The notes under the pieces: generated by a model
What the model saw: only the letters and a program-made list of their open reading frames with translations
What the model was told of the DNA's origin: nothing
Database searches by the model: none
Shown: positions 36,361 through 46,171 of the stretch, in pieces
How the letters are laid out: every line of letters starts with the position of its first letter
Position numbering within the stretch: the first letter of the stretch is position 1
Translations under genes and position numbers: made by a program
NCBI RefSeq assembly: GCF_012277295.1
Contig: NZ_CP051156.1
Coordinates: 62,001-126,000 of the forward strand
DNA length: 64,000 nt
Reading direction: 5' to 3'
DNA from: Wolbachia endosymbiont of Ctenocephalides felis wCfeT
GTDB lineage: Bacteria; Pseudomonadota; Alphaproteobacteria; Rickettsiales; Anaplasmataceae

Positions 36361-36752
36361 TCGCTCATTCTCATTATTTCATTCCATTCAATTTCTGAGA
36401 CAGGGGAGAACGATAGACGTGACTGCTTTAATATAGGCATATTTTTTAAAAGAGGATTTTGTTTTATGTCACTCAACTTTACCTGATTATTTAACGATTT
36501 AGAGAATTTTACATTTACCAACCCAAATTGAGGACTATTAGTAGTGTAATGCTCCTTAAATATTTCAACTACTCCAAGTATAGCTTTTTCCTTGCCTGTA
36601 TGATAAAAAAACGCAAGATCGCCTAGCTTCATGGCCTTCATATAATTTTGAGCTTGATAATTGCATACACCATCCCATGGTGCTATTTTATCTGCTTCCA
36701 TTTTTTGCCATGAGTATTCACTGGGTTCTGACTTAAGTAGCCAAAATCGCAT
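36354..36752 (-). CDS. EVE-domain protein
   Basis: A 132-residue protein consisting of one EVE (PUA-like) domain. It begins with [15 protein letters not shown], then [13 protein letters not shown] (about residue 26), [11 protein letters not shown] and [10 protein letters not shown], all characteristic. EVE proteins bind modified bases in nucleic acids; the exact ligand here is unknown. It overlaps ftsZ by one base and ybeY by seven, so it is in a ftsZ-EVE-ybeY operon. Confidence 0.92.
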   Translation of the reverse strand: MRFWLLKSEPSEYSWQKMEADKIAPWDGVCNYQAQNYMKAMKLGDLAFFYHTGKEKAILGVVEIFKEHYTTNSPQFGLVNVKFSKSLNNQVKLSDIKQNPLLKNMPILKQSRLSFSPVSEIEWNEIMRMSEC

Positions 36753-37945
36753 TATTTTTTTCTTCTTAAGTAAGCTGGTATGTCATAGATATTACTACCA
36801 AATCTAGCAGCTCCTTCATTTGTCTGCTCAATAGGTTGTGTTTCCACAGCTTTACTTTGCATGTTTGTGCTTTGACTATAAGACCATTGAAATCTTTCTT
36901 TCTCTGTCACTTCGCTTTTATTTGTAGGTGCAGCTTCCACGCAACCGTCAATTCCAGTTGCAAGAACAGATACCCTCACTCTTCCTTCCATTTCTTGATC
37001 AAAAGTAGCACCAAATATTATATTTGCATTTTCATCTACTTCTTCACGCACTCTGTTGGCTGCAGCATCGACTTCAAATAATGTCATATCTCCGCCACCA
37101 GTAATATTGATTAATATTCCGCGCGCGCCTTTCATTGAAACATTATCAAGCAGTGGATTAGATATAGCAGCTTCCGCAGCGCTAATTGCTCTATCGTCTC
37201 CTTCTGCCTCTCCAGTACCAATCATTGCCTTACCCATTTCACTCATTACTGTCTCTATATCAGCAAAATCAAGGTTAATGAGCCCTGGCATAACCATTAA
37301 ATCAGTTACGCCTCTAATGCCGATATGTAGTACATTATCAGCAAGTTTAAACGCATCAGAAAATGTGGTTTTTTCGTTTGCAATCCTAAACAAATTCTGA
37401 TTTGGAATAACAATAAGTGTATCTACGTGTTTTTGTAGCTCTTCAAGTCCAAGTTCTGCGATGCGCATACGACGCACACCTTCAAACCCAAAAGGTTTAG
37501 TGACAACTCCAACAGTTAATATCTTCTTTTCCTTATTTGATGATTTGTCCTTAACAAAAGCTTTTGCTTCTTTGGCTGCTTTTGCAATTACCGGTGCAGC
37601 ACCAGTTCCAGTTCCACCACCCATTCCTGCTGTGATGAAAAGCATATGACTGTCTTTGATGTGCTCCATTATCTCATCTATTGATTCTTCTGCCGCAGCT
37701 TTGCCAACCTCAGGTAAAGCACCAGCACCAAGACCTCTAGTTGAGTTAATGCCAAGCTGAATTTTTTTATTACATAGGGATTTTTCTAGTGCTTGAGCAT
37801 CAGTGTTTGCTACAACAAAATTCACCCCTTGCAAATTGGAAGAGATCATGTTATTCACAGCGTTTCCACCTGCACCGCCAACTCCCACAACGGTAATCCT
37901 TGGGTGTAATATAGGCAACTCTGGCAGACTAAGATCTATAGACAT
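36752..37945 (-). CDS. ftsZ: Cell division GTPase FtsZ
   Basis: 397-residue tubulin homologue that forms the Z ring. The GTP-binding signature GGGTGTGAA lies at residues 109-117. [14 protein letters not shown] at 21-34 and NTDAQAL at 47-53 are the other nucleotide contacts, and [20 protein letters not shown] is the C-terminal domain motif. The C-terminal peptide [10 protein letters not shown] is conserved for FtsA/ZipA-like partners. Fully intact; ftsZ is one of the standard Wolbachia typing genes. Confidence 0.98.
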   Translation of the reverse strand: MSIDLSLPELPILHPRITVVGVGGAGGNAVNNMISSNLQGVNFVVANTDAQALEKSLCNKKIQLGINSTRGLGAGALPEVGKAAAEESIDEIMEHIKDSHMLFITAGMGGGTGTGAAPVIAKAAKEAKAFVKDKSSNKEKKILTVGVVTKPFGFEGVRRMRIAELGLEELQKHVDTLIVIPNQNLFRIANEKTTFSDAFKLADNVLHIGIRGVTDLMVMPGLINLDFADIETVMSEMGKAMIGTGEAEGDDRAISAAEAAISNPLLDNVSMKGARGILINITGGGDMTLFEVDAAANRVREEVDENANIIFGATFDQEMEGRVRVSVLATGIDGCVEAAPTNKSEVTEKERFQWSYSQSTNMQSKAVETQPIEQTNEGAARFGSNIYDIPAYLRRKK

Positions 37946-38058
37946 TCAAATTACTCAACTTTAGCGAATTCACTGACAATAAGTTACTGATTTTTTAACA
38001 ATATGCAAATACTTTTCATTTTAATAGACTATAAATAGTAAACGAAGTTCATTTATTA

Positions 38059-40743
38059 TTAACATTCACCGCTATAAAGTTTATTATTGGAGATCGTTAT
38101 TTCACTGCAAATAGCTTCTATTACGTCCTTTATTTTATCGTTATCACAACCAGTTTGTGCAAGCTCAGCATTTCCACCGCAGCCTTTTCCAGTTGCGCTT
38201 GATATTAGCTCTTTTGCGCTGATTCTGCTGGCTAAATCCTTACTTACTTTTACAATTAATACTGTTTTATTTCCTTCTGTTGCTGTAAAAGCTATCACCG
38301 TTTTCTCTTTTTTTTGCTCTGAAACAAACTCTCTTATTATGTTTGCTGGAATCTCAGTGAACGCATGACTGATAAAATTTATTTCGTTAATATTAGTGCT
38401 TTTTATATTTTCTAAATTTACGAGTTTTTTATATAAATTTTTAATCTTAGCTTCTGATTCTTTACGTTCTTGATTTAAGATATTTAGTCGATTTGTTATT
38501 TCACTAACCGGTGCTTTTACAAACTCTGCAACTTTTTTTAAATGAACTTCATTGTCGCGTACATAATCTACAGCTTCTTGTCCTGTTAAAGCTTCAATTC
38601 TCCTGACTCCAAATGCAACAGAACTTTCAGTCACTATTTTGAACAGGCCAATTTCTCCAGTACATTCCACGTGTGTACCACCACATAGCTCTTTTGACTC
38701 TCCAATATTTACAACTCTGACCTTATCACTATATTTTTCACCGAATAATGCCATAGCACCTTCTTCTACTGCTTGACTCATACTCTGAATTTTTGTAGAT
38801 GCTGAATAATTTTCCCTGATTAGAGTATTTACCATATCCTCTATTGAAAATAGCTGATCCTGAGTAACTTGAGCATTATGACTAAAGTCAAATCTAAGCC
38901 TCTCTGGTGCAACTAGCGAGCCCTTTTGAGTTACGTGATCACCCAAGATTTTTCTTAACGCAAAATGCAGCAGGTGTGTAGCTGAGTGATTTCTCTTTAG
39001 ATTTTGTCTCCTTTCATTATCAATGCTTGCTGTAACTATGTCACTCACACAGATTGAGCCTGATTTTACTGTGCATCTATGTAAGTATAGGTCGTTGATT
39101 TTGTTGGTATTTTCTACTGTGACTATACTTTCAGCAACACTGTTTGGTGTCATTCCAGCGTCAGGCGCTGGAATCCATTTGTCTTCTTCCTGGATCCCAG
39201 TGTCAGCTACTCGGATGATAAGGAGAAGCTCTCCAATATCCCCCACTTGACCACCAGATTCGCCGTAAAATGGAGTTTTATTAAGTATGATAGTAACTTT
39301 TTCTCCTTCTTGTGCAGAATCAATCATCTCATTTTTGGAAGAAATAATAGCTAAAACTTTTGCACCATTTACTTCACTATGCTCATAACCAACAAATTCC
39401 GTTTTGCCGAATTTGTCAATTAAATCAAACCATACTTGCTCAACGGACTTTTCGCCAGATCCAGCCCATTTTGCGCGTGCTCTTTCCTTTTGCTCCTCCA
39501 TTGCATCATCAAAACCTTTTTGGTCGAATTTGATTTTCCTTTCCTTTAAGATATCAAGCGTAATGTTCAAAGGAAATCCATAAGTGTCATATAGCTTAAA
39601 TGCTGATTCACCAGGTAAGGTGTCACCTGCTTTTAAATCTGCAGTAAATTTTTCCAGGAGATTAATTCCTTTCATTAAAGTATCTTTAAAGTTTTCTTCC
39701 TCTGATTTTAAAGTTGTTTCTATTAAGCTTCTAGCTCTTATTAATTCAGGGTAAACGTCCCCCATATAAGCAGCGCTTGTGCTATCTATAAGTGTCGGAA
39801 AAATAAGATAGAGTATGGGATCATTGTATCCAAGCTGATGGATATAGCGCACGGCTCTTCTGATTAATCTGCGCAGTATGTAGTTTTTGCCTTCATTTCC
39901 TGGCAACAATCCCTCAGCAATTAGAAATGCAGCAGCACGCAAATGATCCGCGATCACTTTGTACGCGGCTTTATTTTCCACATTTCCGCAATATTCTCTT
40001 GATTTATTAATCAGAGCAGAAAAAAGGTCAATGTCATAATTATCATGAACGTTTTGTATTACTGCAGCTATTCTTTCAAGGCCCATTCCGGTATCAATGC
40101 ACTTTTTTGGCAGTTTGTGTAAATTTCCTTCCTCATCTCTATTAAATTCCATGAATACCAAGTTCCAGATCTCAACAATTCTATCGTCATCATGTAGATT
40201 GGGATTTGCATGATCATAAAAAATTTCAGAACATGGACCACATGGTCCAGTGTTACCCATACTCCAGAAGTTATCGTCAGTTGAGATTCTGATAATTTTA
40301 TCATCTGGAAAGCCACTTATCTTGCGCCAAATTTCATAAGACTCATCGTCAGTGTGGTAGATAGTTATCGACAGTCTATTCTTATCAAGAGCCAGCTCTT
40401 CAGTAATGAATTTCCATGCAAGTTCTATTGCTGTTTCCTTAAAGTAATCACCGAAGCTAAAATTTCCCAGCATTTCAAAAAATGTATGGTGCCTGGTTGT
40501 ATATCCAACATTTTCAAGATCATTGTGTTTACCACCTGCCCTTAAGCACTTCTGACTTGAAACAGCACGTTTCATTTCAGTTTTTTGCGCACCAGTAAAA
40601 ATATTTTTAAACTGCACCATGCCGGCATTTGTGAACATGAGCGTTGGGTCATTTTCTGGAACTAAAGGAGAAGATGGCACATGCTCATGATTGTTATTTA
40701 CAAAGAATTTTATAAATCTTTCTCTGATTTCATTTAGCTTCAT
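38059..40743 (-). CDS. alaS: Alanyl-tRNA synthetase with an in-frame palindromic insertion
   Basis: 894 residues, about 20 longer than the usual 875. The class II core starts with [14 protein letters not shown] and has [14 protein letters not shown] and [12 protein letters not shown]. The editing domain has HSATHLLH (about residue 585) and CGGTHV (about 685), and the C-terminal domain ends with [15 protein letters not shown] stretch of about 24 residues (around 508-532, with [12 protein letters not shown]) is encoded by a palindromic repeat in the linker before the editing domain. Catalytic and editing motifs are intact, so it should work. Confidence 0.96.
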   Translation of the reverse strand: MKLNEIRERFIKFFVNNNHEHVPSSPLVPENDPTLMFTNAGMVQFKNIFTGAQKTEMKRAVSSQKCLRAGGKHNDLENVGYTTRHHTFFEMLGNFSFGDYFKETAIELAWKFITEELALDKNRLSITIYHTDDESYEIWRKISGFPDDKIIRISTDDNFWSMGNTGPCGPCSEIFYDHANPNLHDDDRIVEIWNLVFMEFNRDEEGNLHKLPKKCIDTGMGLERIAAVIQNVHDNYDIDLFSALINKSREYCGNVENKAAYKVIADHLRAAAFLIAEGLLPGNEGKNYILRRLIRRAVRYIHQLGYNDPILYLIFPTLIDSTSAAYMGDVYPELIRARSLIETTLKSEEENFKDTLMKGINLLEKFTADLKAGDTLPGESAFKLYDTYGFPLNITLDILKERKIKFDQKGFDDAMEEQKERARAKWAGSGEKSVEQVWFDLIDKFGKTEFVGYEHSEVNGAKVLAIISSKNEMIDSAQEGEKVTIILNKTPFYGESGGQVGDIGELLLIIRVADTGIQEEDKWIPAPDAGMTPNSVAESIVTVENTNKINDLYLHRCTVKSGSICVSDIVTASIDNERRQNLKRNHSATHLLHFALRKILGDHVTQKGSLVAPERLRFDFSHNAQVTQDQLFSIEDMVNTLIRENYSASTKIQSMSQAVEEGAMALFGEKYSDKVRVVNIGESKELCGGTHVECTGEIGLFKIVTESSVAFGVRRIEALTGQEAVDYVRDNEVHLKKVAEFVKAPVSEITNRLNILNQERKESEAKIKNLYKKLVNLENIKSTNINEINFISHAFTEIPANIIREFVSEQKKEKTVIAFTATEGNKTVLIVKVSKDLASRISAKELISSATGKGCGGNAELAQTGCDNDKIKDVIEAICSEITISNNKLYSGEC
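39148..39220. repeat. Palindromic repeat inside alaS
   Basis: ATTCCAGCGTCAGGCGCTGGAAT (a stem with a short loop, 39152-39174) is followed by a second half, TGGATCCCAGTGTCAGCTAC (39191-39210) and TCGGATGA. The frame is kept through 73 bp. The second half is found again in inverted orientation at the rnhB end and at 41526. On the coding strand it yields the GMT tripeptide seen in carB and ctaA. Confidence 0.85.
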
Positions 40744-40767
40744 TATTTTTACTGAGATTGTTCATAA

Positions 40768-40796
40768 ATAATAAATTGTAACAAAGATAAAATCAA
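40768..40796 (-). promoter_or_regulatory. Predicted alaS promoter
   Basis: On the minus strand TTGATT (40796-40791) and TATTAT (40773-40768) are 17 bp apart, about 25 nt before the alaS ATG at 40743. Confidence 0.45.
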
Positions 40797-40917
40797 TTCA
40801 TCAGTCTAAAGTTTAATATATAAACCTTTTAACATAAATTCTTTAATAAAAATTTATAGATTTAGATATTTTGCTAACTTATAATATGAATATGTTTATT
40901 AATTTTAGGAGTAAGAA

Positions 40918-41040
40918 ATGACTATTGAAAATCTACAATCACTATTCGCAATTGGTGCTAATATCACTGCAAGAGCTGTTAATTCTACTGTAAGAGCGGC
41001 TAATTTTACTGCGCAAACTGTATTTGACAATTTCGGGTGA
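40918..41040 (+). CDS. Small hypothetical protein (40 residues)
   Basis: ATG 40918 is preceded by AGGAG (40909-40913), an unusually good ribosome-binding site for this genome, and by a TATAAT at 40880-40885. The product is mostly Asn/Thr/Ala (NITARAVNSTVRAANFTAQT). Its TGA overlaps a GTG that opens the next frame (GTGA at 41037). It may be a coupled leader, or the front part of one gene split by a frameshift. Confidence 0.5.
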   Translation: MTIENLQSLFAIGANITARAVNSTVRAANFTAQTVFDNFG

Positions 41041-41456
41041 TTCAACCTTCAAACAATTATACAAATGTAGGAGAGCCTAATATTCCTAAACCTGGACTAC
41101 ATGATAATACAACGCGAGGTGCACCAAGCACTGATTGGACAGCCGTAGAAATAGGGGGATTTATCGCTTTATGTGCAGTAGTAACCTACCCAACCTATTT
41201 ATTTTTAAACAGACTAAGGCAGCGTGGTGGCGAAAATGATAGAGGAAAGCATGAGAGCCGTAAGGGTAATGAATCTCTTCCACTACAACAACTTCCATCG
41301 CAGACTGATACAGAAATTCAGATTGACCGTGAAAGTAATGAAAGAGGTGCTGAATCTCATCCACTACAATCTACATCACAACTAAGACCTGCATCGCAGC
41401 TATCAAACACGATAGTGGAAGTAGGAGAATCGAGGGAGCCATTTCTTGCTAGATAA
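41037..41456 (+). CDS. Hypothetical single-span membrane protein
   Basis: 139 residues from GTG 41037, overlapping the previous stop. A Pro/Asn-rich N-terminus is followed by one hydrophobic helix (about residues 38-57, VEIGGFIALCAVVTYPTYLF). A basic, polar, Gln/Glu/Ser-rich C-terminus follows with two similar blocks (ESLPLQQLPSQ and ESHPLQSTSQ). No known family. If the upstream 40 codons belong to the same ancestral gene, a one-base change would fuse them. It is not recognised. Confidence 0.5.
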   Translation: MIQPSNNYTNVGEPNIPKPGLHDNTTRGAPSTDWTAVEIGGFIALCAVVTYPTYLFLNRLRQRGGENDRGKHESRKGNESLPLQQLPSQTDTEIQIDRESNERGAESHPLQSTSQLRPASQLSNTIVEVGESREPFLAR

Positions 41457-41525
41457 CATAAGTCTGCTAGTAAAAGCCCATTACTGTACGAACGTTGTGT
41501 TTTAGGCCATTTACCAACAAAAGGG

Positions 41526-41552
41526 TGTCATCCGAGTAGCCGTCACTAGGAT
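41526..41552. repeat. Palindromic-repeat remnant at the left border of IS copy A
   Basis: TGTCATCCGAGTAGCCGTCA and CTAGGAT match the inverted second half of the alaS repeat with few changes. The IS903-like element follows immediately at 41553. Confidence 0.6.
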
Positions 41553-42431
41553 GGCTTTGTTGCATCGCTCTTTGGATAGGAGGCAATGCATAATAAATTC
41601 ATGAAGCTATCTCAAATTTAGCCATGCCTATTTCAGTAAATTTGTTCAGCAAATAACACTTGAGTAGCATTTCTTTCTCACGGTTAATCTCAGATTTGTT
41701 CCTAAAACTAAACCCAAATGTTTGCTTCAGTCGCGAGAAAAAACTTTCTATATAAGATCTCTTCCCATAATTTATCTCTTTTTTCCACTTCTTCATACCA
41801 TCTTCACCATATGACTTTATGAGCTTGATTGTAGAATTTCTCTCAGCCATATAATCCAGCTTTGGATGCTCCACTGCATTGTTTTGCAGAGGAATTTTTG
41901 TCTTTATGCCAAGCTCATTGCACAATTTGTATAACTTCTTTCGATTATATGCTCTGTCTGCATATAGTGTGCTTATATTGTATTTAGCATTAGCCCTTGC
42001 AATAAGATCACAGGCTCCATAGTGGTCAGAATAAACTCCACTACTGTATTTTGCAGCTATGACTTTTTTGCTACCTATCTCCAGCATTACATGCAATTTT
42101 CTTGTTTGCTTATAGCCACGGTACTTTCTATCTGTACCGTTTGCCTTACTATGGCCTGGAATATTATTGTAGATGCTTATTCCAGTGCTATCTATGGCGA
42201 TCTCAATATTTTCCATACTGTTTTTATCATGTCTTCGATCATTAATTTTTAAGTTAAGCTTTTTGAATCTTCTGGAAGCCTGGGAATAGCTGATAACTTG
42301 CAAATTTTTTCCTATTTGCTCAAGGTATCCCGCTATAAACCCCACCGTTTGTCTTAGGCCTATTCTAAACAAATAAGTTATTATGTGAATTAGAATTACG
42401 ACTTTATCACTATAAATATTGTTGCTACCGG

Positions 42432-44281
42432 GTGCGCCGTAGAGACACGGAAAGTGTTGAAGCTGCATGACAGATGAGGGTGGGCCCCTCAAAGCCGGTT
42501 TGCAAGAGCAGGCTTTAAACAACCATAAGCTGCTTTGGTAAAGAGCCAAGGTAGTGAGCATTATGGAAAAGGCGCAATTATGCGTCATGTGTGGAGTAGA
42601 GAGATGAACGAAAGTGAACCACTGACGAAGTGTCGAAAACGATTTAGGTGGCGTCAAAACCAGGGGGTCTGTAGTAACCTGGGATAAGTCTATCAGGAGC
42701 TTGTTTACTGGGTAGATGGCGTCCGGCATAGAGGTGGCATGAATCTATTTCAGGCTGTTGTACGGAACTACGGGAACCTGTCGTTTCGATGATAAGGGAG
42801 AAATCCAAGGAGCTAAACTCTAAGGATGAGAGTACCGATGCGAAGAACAGGGGCGGATCAGCTCGTAGTAGTGAAGAAGTTTCTGTAATAGAAATGGAGC
42901 GAAGGGGCTGAGTTATTTAGTTTTAATTATTTATCAACCGCAAGGGAGGAGTTAATGAATAAAACAAAGTCTTTTGATATACCGAAGCAACTTATTTGGA
43001 GAGCTTATAAACAAGTATCGAAAAATAAGGGTGCTGCTGGTGTAGATGAGGTCTCGATAACAAAGTTTGAGGAAAATCTAAAAGATAATCTATACAAACT
43101 ATGGAATCGGATGTCATCTGGAAGTTATTTTCCGGAAGCTGTAAAGGCTGTTGCAATACCGAAAGGTACAGGAGGAGGACAAAGAATTTTAGGTGTTCCT
43201 TCAGTATTCGATAGGATAGGGCAAACAGCCGCTGCTATGTATCTGGAACCGCTAGTAGAGCCAAAATTTCACGAAGACTCATATGGTTATAGACCAAATA
43301 AATCTGCACTGGACGCGGTAGACACAGCGCGTAAAAGATGCTGGAGGTACGATTGGACGATAGATCTTGACATATCGGGATTTTTCGACAATTTGGACCA
43401 CGAGCTAGCATTGCAAGCTATCAAAAGACACACAGACTGCAAATGGGTCATACTGTATGCTGAAAGATGGATGAAAGCTCCAATTCAACTAGCAGATGGC
43501 AGTAAGGTAGTTAGGGAAAAAGGAGTTCCGCAAGGAGGTTCAATAAGCCCTATGATCTCAAACATATTTATGCATCATGTATTTGATGAATGGATGAGAC
43601 AAAAGTACCCAACAATACCATTTGAAAGATATGTGGATGATGCGGTAGTACATTGTAAGACTCGTAAGCAGGCAGAATTTATGAAAGTAATGATCGAAGA
43701 AAGATTGGCTGAATATAAGCTAAAGTTACATCCTGAAAAGACACAAATTGTGTACTGTAAAGATGATAATAGGAAAAGTGAATTTCCTAAGCAAAGTTTT
43801 GACTTTCTGGGTTACACATTTAGACCCAGATTAGCAAGAAATAAAATAGGAAAGAATTTTGTTTCATTTCTCCCTGCAATTAGCAACAAGGCCAAGAAAG
43901 ATATTACTACAACCATAAGATCATGGAAAATACTACAAAGTACACATAAAACGTTAGAGGAAATATCAAAGATAGTAAATCCAATAGTCAGAGGCTGGTA
44001 TCAGTACTATGGCAGATTCTGCAAAACCGAGATATACAAACCTCTAAAGAACGTAGAGCGGCATCTAGAAAAGTGGGTCAGAAGAAAATACAAGAAACTT
44101 CGAAATCATGGAAGACTAGCAAGGCAACTTCTAGGAAAAATGAGGAAAAAGGGACCTGATATTTTCTATCACTGGACATTAGGCTTAGGTCAAAAGGTGA
44201 ATAATGGAAGCTGTGTGAGTCGAGAGGTTCATGCACAGTTTTGCGAGGGGCTGGTGGGGAAGTTCCACCGGTCTACTCTCC
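42432..44281 (+). mobile_element. Group II intron, copy A
   Basis: 1,850 bp. The 5' end is GTGCG, the group II consensus. The right border is set by comparison with the empty site in the IS at 62051-63140, where CTACCGG joins CCATTTT. Domain V lies at about 44207-44242 (AGCTGTGTGAG ... GTTCATGCACAGTT, a hairpin with the catalytic AGC) and domain VI at about 44243-44279 (GGGCTGGTGG ... CCACCGGTCTACTC). About 520 nt of structured 5' RNA precede the ORF. It encodes a maturase on the same strand. Confidence 0.92.
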
Positions 44282-44331
44282 CCATTTTGGGACTTTTTTC
44301 GTACCAATTTTCTATGGCATCGTTGACGTAA
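42955..44331 (+). CDS. ltrA: Group II intron reverse transcriptase/maturase, copy A
   Basis: 458 residues from an ATG with GGGAGGAG upstream. The RT domain has DLDISGFFDNLDHE (about 137-150), GVPQGGSISPMISN (190-203) and the YVDD active site (226-229). The maturase X domain follows (IVRGWYQYYGRF, about 345). No HNH endonuclease domain is present. Codons 418-442 coincide with intron domains V and VI, and the last 16 residues are read from the 3' exon in the IS, because no stop occurs earlier. In typical introns the ORF ends before domain V. Confidence 0.93.
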   Translation: MNKTKSFDIPKQLIWRAYKQVSKNKGAAGVDEVSITKFEENLKDNLYKLWNRMSSGSYFPEAVKAVAIPKGTGGGQRILGVPSVFDRIGQTAAAMYLEPLVEPKFHEDSYGYRPNKSALDAVDTARKRCWRYDWTIDLDISGFFDNLDHELALQAIKRHTDCKWVILYAERWMKAPIQLADGSKVVREKGVPQGGSISPMISNIFMHHVFDEWMRQKYPTIPFERYVDDAVVHCKTRKQAEFMKVMIEERLAEYKLKLHPEKTQIVYCKDDNRKSEFPKQSFDFLGYTFRPRLARNKIGKNFVSFLPAISNKAKKDITTTIRSWKILQSTHKTLEEISKIVNPIVRGWYQYYGRFCKTEIYKPLKNVERHLEKWVRRKYKKLRNHGRLARQLLGKMRKKGPDIFYHWTLGLGQKVNNGSCVSREVHAQFCEGLVGKFHRSTLPILGLFSYQFSMASLT

Positions 44332-44570
44332 TAAAAAATATTTCCTCTTTCTTGGAGAAATTTGTTATATTCGTAGCAGTTACTGACTTTCATTTTGACT
44401 GGCATATTTTTCCTTTGTCGGTTAAATGCCTGTTTATAATGAATTTCGTCAGTAACTGCCAGTTCTTTTTACTTTAGCTATGCAACAAAGCCATTCCAAG
44501 CTAAGAACTCAGCGCAAGTCACAATTATAAAAAATGAGGCAAAGATTCATAATTTAAAAGCAAAATAATC

Positions 44571-44616
44571 AAACAAGGCTCTGCAACGCAGAGCCATCTT
44601 AATCCTTGATTTAGTA
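44571..44616 (+). repeat. Hairpin repeat, first copy (unit 1)
   Basis: A 45-bp repeat containing the perfect hairpin GGCTCTG-CAACG-CAGAGCC (44578-44596). It recurs at 45079-45122 with the hairpin partly degraded. The two copies bracket the frameshifted gene at 44781 in direct orientation. The rest of 44493-44780 shows no gene. Confidence 0.75.
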
Positions 44617-44780
44617 TCACAACTGAGTAGCTAACACTTATATCTGAGGTCCATTGTGCATTTTTTCTCTTCTGAGCAGAAACGAACCTAAAGTTATAGA
44701 TCAACATTTAGTGTTAATATATTATTAATATTCTAATGCTAATAATGCTAAATTTACCATTTTATTTATAGGCAATATTT

Positions 44781-45076
44781 ATGGATATTTGGGATACTAC
44801 AGTAACGATTGAAGCGTCAGCAAAAGAGTATAATCTTGATGCTGTTTGTCATAATAATAAGCCTCACATAGATTTAATAAAACGTGTGGGAGGGTTGAAA
44901 GAGGTTGTGTATCATGATAGTCATCTAGTATTTCCCCATATGATTATGGAGGTGTGACATTAGATGGAATAGAATTTAATAAAGGAGATAAAATCAGGAT
45001 TGTATTGCATGCTGATGATCAAAACCAAGCCAAAAGAATAAAAAGTAGAGCAAAAGATCATGGGTTCATAAAATAA
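44781..45076 (+). pseudogene. Frameshifted small gene (unit 1)
   Basis: ATG 44781 opens MDIWDTTVTIEASAKEYN and on to HLVFPHMIMEV with TGA at 44955-44957. The neighbouring frame is open across the junction from YGGVTLDGIEFNKGDKIRI to DHGFIK and TAA at 45074-45076. Joined, they make a coherent protein of about 96 residues, so the gene seems broken by a small indel near 44935-44945. Product not recognised. It lies between two direct hairpin repeats and 93 nt before atpB. Confidence 0.55.
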
Positions 45077-45078
45077 TA

Positions 45079-45122
45079 AAACAAGGCTCTGCAACGCGTA
45101 GCCACCTTAATCCTTGACTTAG
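45079..45122 (+). repeat. Hairpin repeat, second copy (unit 1)
   Basis: A direct repeat of 44571-44616 with three to five changes; the hairpin here reads GGCTCTGCAACGCGTAGCC. It lies between the frameshifted gene and atpB. Confidence 0.7.
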
Positions 45123-45169
45123 TCTTGTAAATTTAATATTTTATTTACTGTTAGGTTTATAAGATTAAA

Positions 45170-45895
45170 ATGGCGTTAAATCCGCTAGAGCAGTTTAGAA
45201 TATATACGATAGTGGAATTACCTAAACTGCTTGGGTATGACATCAGTTTTACTAATTCATCGTTATTTATGATGATATCGGTTATGCTGGTAGTGTTCTT
45301 TTTGCTCTTAGGAATTAGAAAGGGATCGGTAGTACCTGGATATTTGCAAGCTGCAGTTGAGTATGTATACGATTTTGTTGTCTCAATAGTAGAAAGTAAT
45401 GTTGGCAGTAAAGGCTTGCAGCATATTCCGTTAATATTCACAGTATTTGTTTTTGTTCTCTCATGTAATTTAGTGGGTATCTTGCCTTACAGTTTCACAG
45501 TTACAAGTCATGTGATAGTCACTTTTGCTTTAGCCATGGTGGTTTGTGTTTATGTGACAGTTATTGGGTTCGAAGAAAGAGGCATAGAGTTTTTGAGCAT
45601 ATTACTACCAAAAGGCACTCCTTCATGGCTTGCACCTATAATAATTCTCATTAAATTATTTGCCTATTTAGTTAGGCCAATTAGCTTGTCGATAAGGCTG
45701 GCTGCGAACATGATGGCAGGTCATATAATAATCAAGGTAATTGCTGGATTTATCGTCAATATGAACATAATTCTCACTCCTGCACCGTTTGTGTTCATTA
45801 TTGCAATGATAGGGTTTGAAGTGTTTGTTGCAGCTTTGCAAGCTTATATATTTACCATATTGACATGCGTATATTTGTCAGATGCAGTAAAGTAA
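45170..45895 (+). CDS. atpB: ATP synthase Fo subunit a (unit 1)
   Basis: The 241-residue proton-channel subunit of F1Fo ATP synthase. It is a polytopic membrane protein. The functional arginine lies in [14 protein letters not shown] (about residue 173), and the C-terminal helix ending in [18 protein letters not shown] is typical. The Fo genes atpB-atpE-atpF'-atpF form a cluster separate from the F1 genes, as in other Rickettsiales. An identical second copy is at 52846. Confidence 0.97.
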   Translation: MALNPLEQFRIYTIVELPKLLGYDISFTNSSLFMMISVMLVVFFLLLGIRKGSVVPGYLQAAVEYVYDFVVSIVESNVGSKGLQHIPLIFTVFVFVLSCNLVGILPYSFTVTSHVIVTFALAMVVCVYVTVIGFEERGIEFLSILLPKGTPSWLAPIIILIKLFAYLVRPISLSIRLAANMMAGHIIIKVIAGFIVNMNIILTPAPFVFIIAMIGFEVFVAALQAYIFTILTCVYLSDAVK

Positions 45896-45949
45896 TTGAC
45901 TTACGTGCGAAATATCTTAAAATTATATTATAATAGTTAAAGGTGATAT

Positions 45950-46168
45950 ATGGATTTTAAGTTTATAGCAATTGGTTTAAGTGTATTTGGCATGCTTGGT
46001 GCTAGTTTTGGTTTGTCTAATATATTCTCTACTATGCTAAGTGGGATTGCAAGAAACCCTGAGTCAGAAGGTAAAATGAAGATTTACGTTTATATTGGTG
46101 CTGCCATGATTGAAATGATGGGGTTACTTGCATTTGTACTTGCAATGATATTAATATTGGCTAACTAG
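45950..46168 (+). CDS. atpE: ATP synthase Fo subunit c (unit 1)
   Basis: A 72-residue proteolipid that forms the rotor ring. It has two helices joined by the polar loop ARNPESEGKM. The essential carboxylate is the Glu in AAMIEMMGLLAFVLAMIL (about residue 55). A TATAAT at 45929-45934 lies just upstream, without a properly spaced -35. An identical copy is at 53626. Confidence 0.97.
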   Translation: MDFKFIAIGLSVFGMLGASFGLSNIFSTMLSGIARNPESEGKMKIYVYIGAAMIEMMGLLAFVLAMILILAN

Positions 46169-46171
46169 CAC

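Larger units (their letters stand above)
41599..44405 (-). pseudogene. IS903-like transposase split by the intron, copy A
   Basis: The intact 318-residue transposase is seen at 62097-63053. Here the first about 42 codons (44405-44282) are separated from the rest (42431-41599) by the intron, which lies in the opposite orientation and so cannot be spliced from the transposase mRNA. The apparent long N-terminus of the 42729 frame is antisense intron sequence. Confidence 0.9.
41553..44492 (-). mobile_element. IS903-like element (IS5 family) copy A, carrying a group II intron
   Basis: 2,940 bp: a 1,090-bp IS plus an 1,850-bp intron. The ends are a 13-bp perfect inverted repeat, GGCTTTGTTGCAT, closely resembling the IS903-type end. 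The flanks TCACTAGGAT and ATTCCAAGC do not form a 9-bp duplication. Confidence 0.9.

Noticed and set aside
41599..42729. A 376-residue minus-strand frame starting MPDAIYPVNK, recurring at 49275 and 56951
   Set aside because: The first about 100 residues are antisense translation of the group II intron 5' region. Only the part left of 42431 is transposase; the genuine N-terminus is at 44405-44282.
42955..44331. Reverse transcriptase considered as a retron, DGR or defence-type RT
   Set aside because: It lies in a structure with GTGCG start, domains V/VI and an X domain, and an empty target site is present in copy D. It is an ordinary group II intron maturase; no template/variable repeats or effector genes are nearby.
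45896..45934. TTGACT and TATAAT upstream of atpE as a promoter
   Set aside because: The spacing is 27 bp, far from 16-18, and atpB lies directly upstream, so only the -10-like motif was mentioned.
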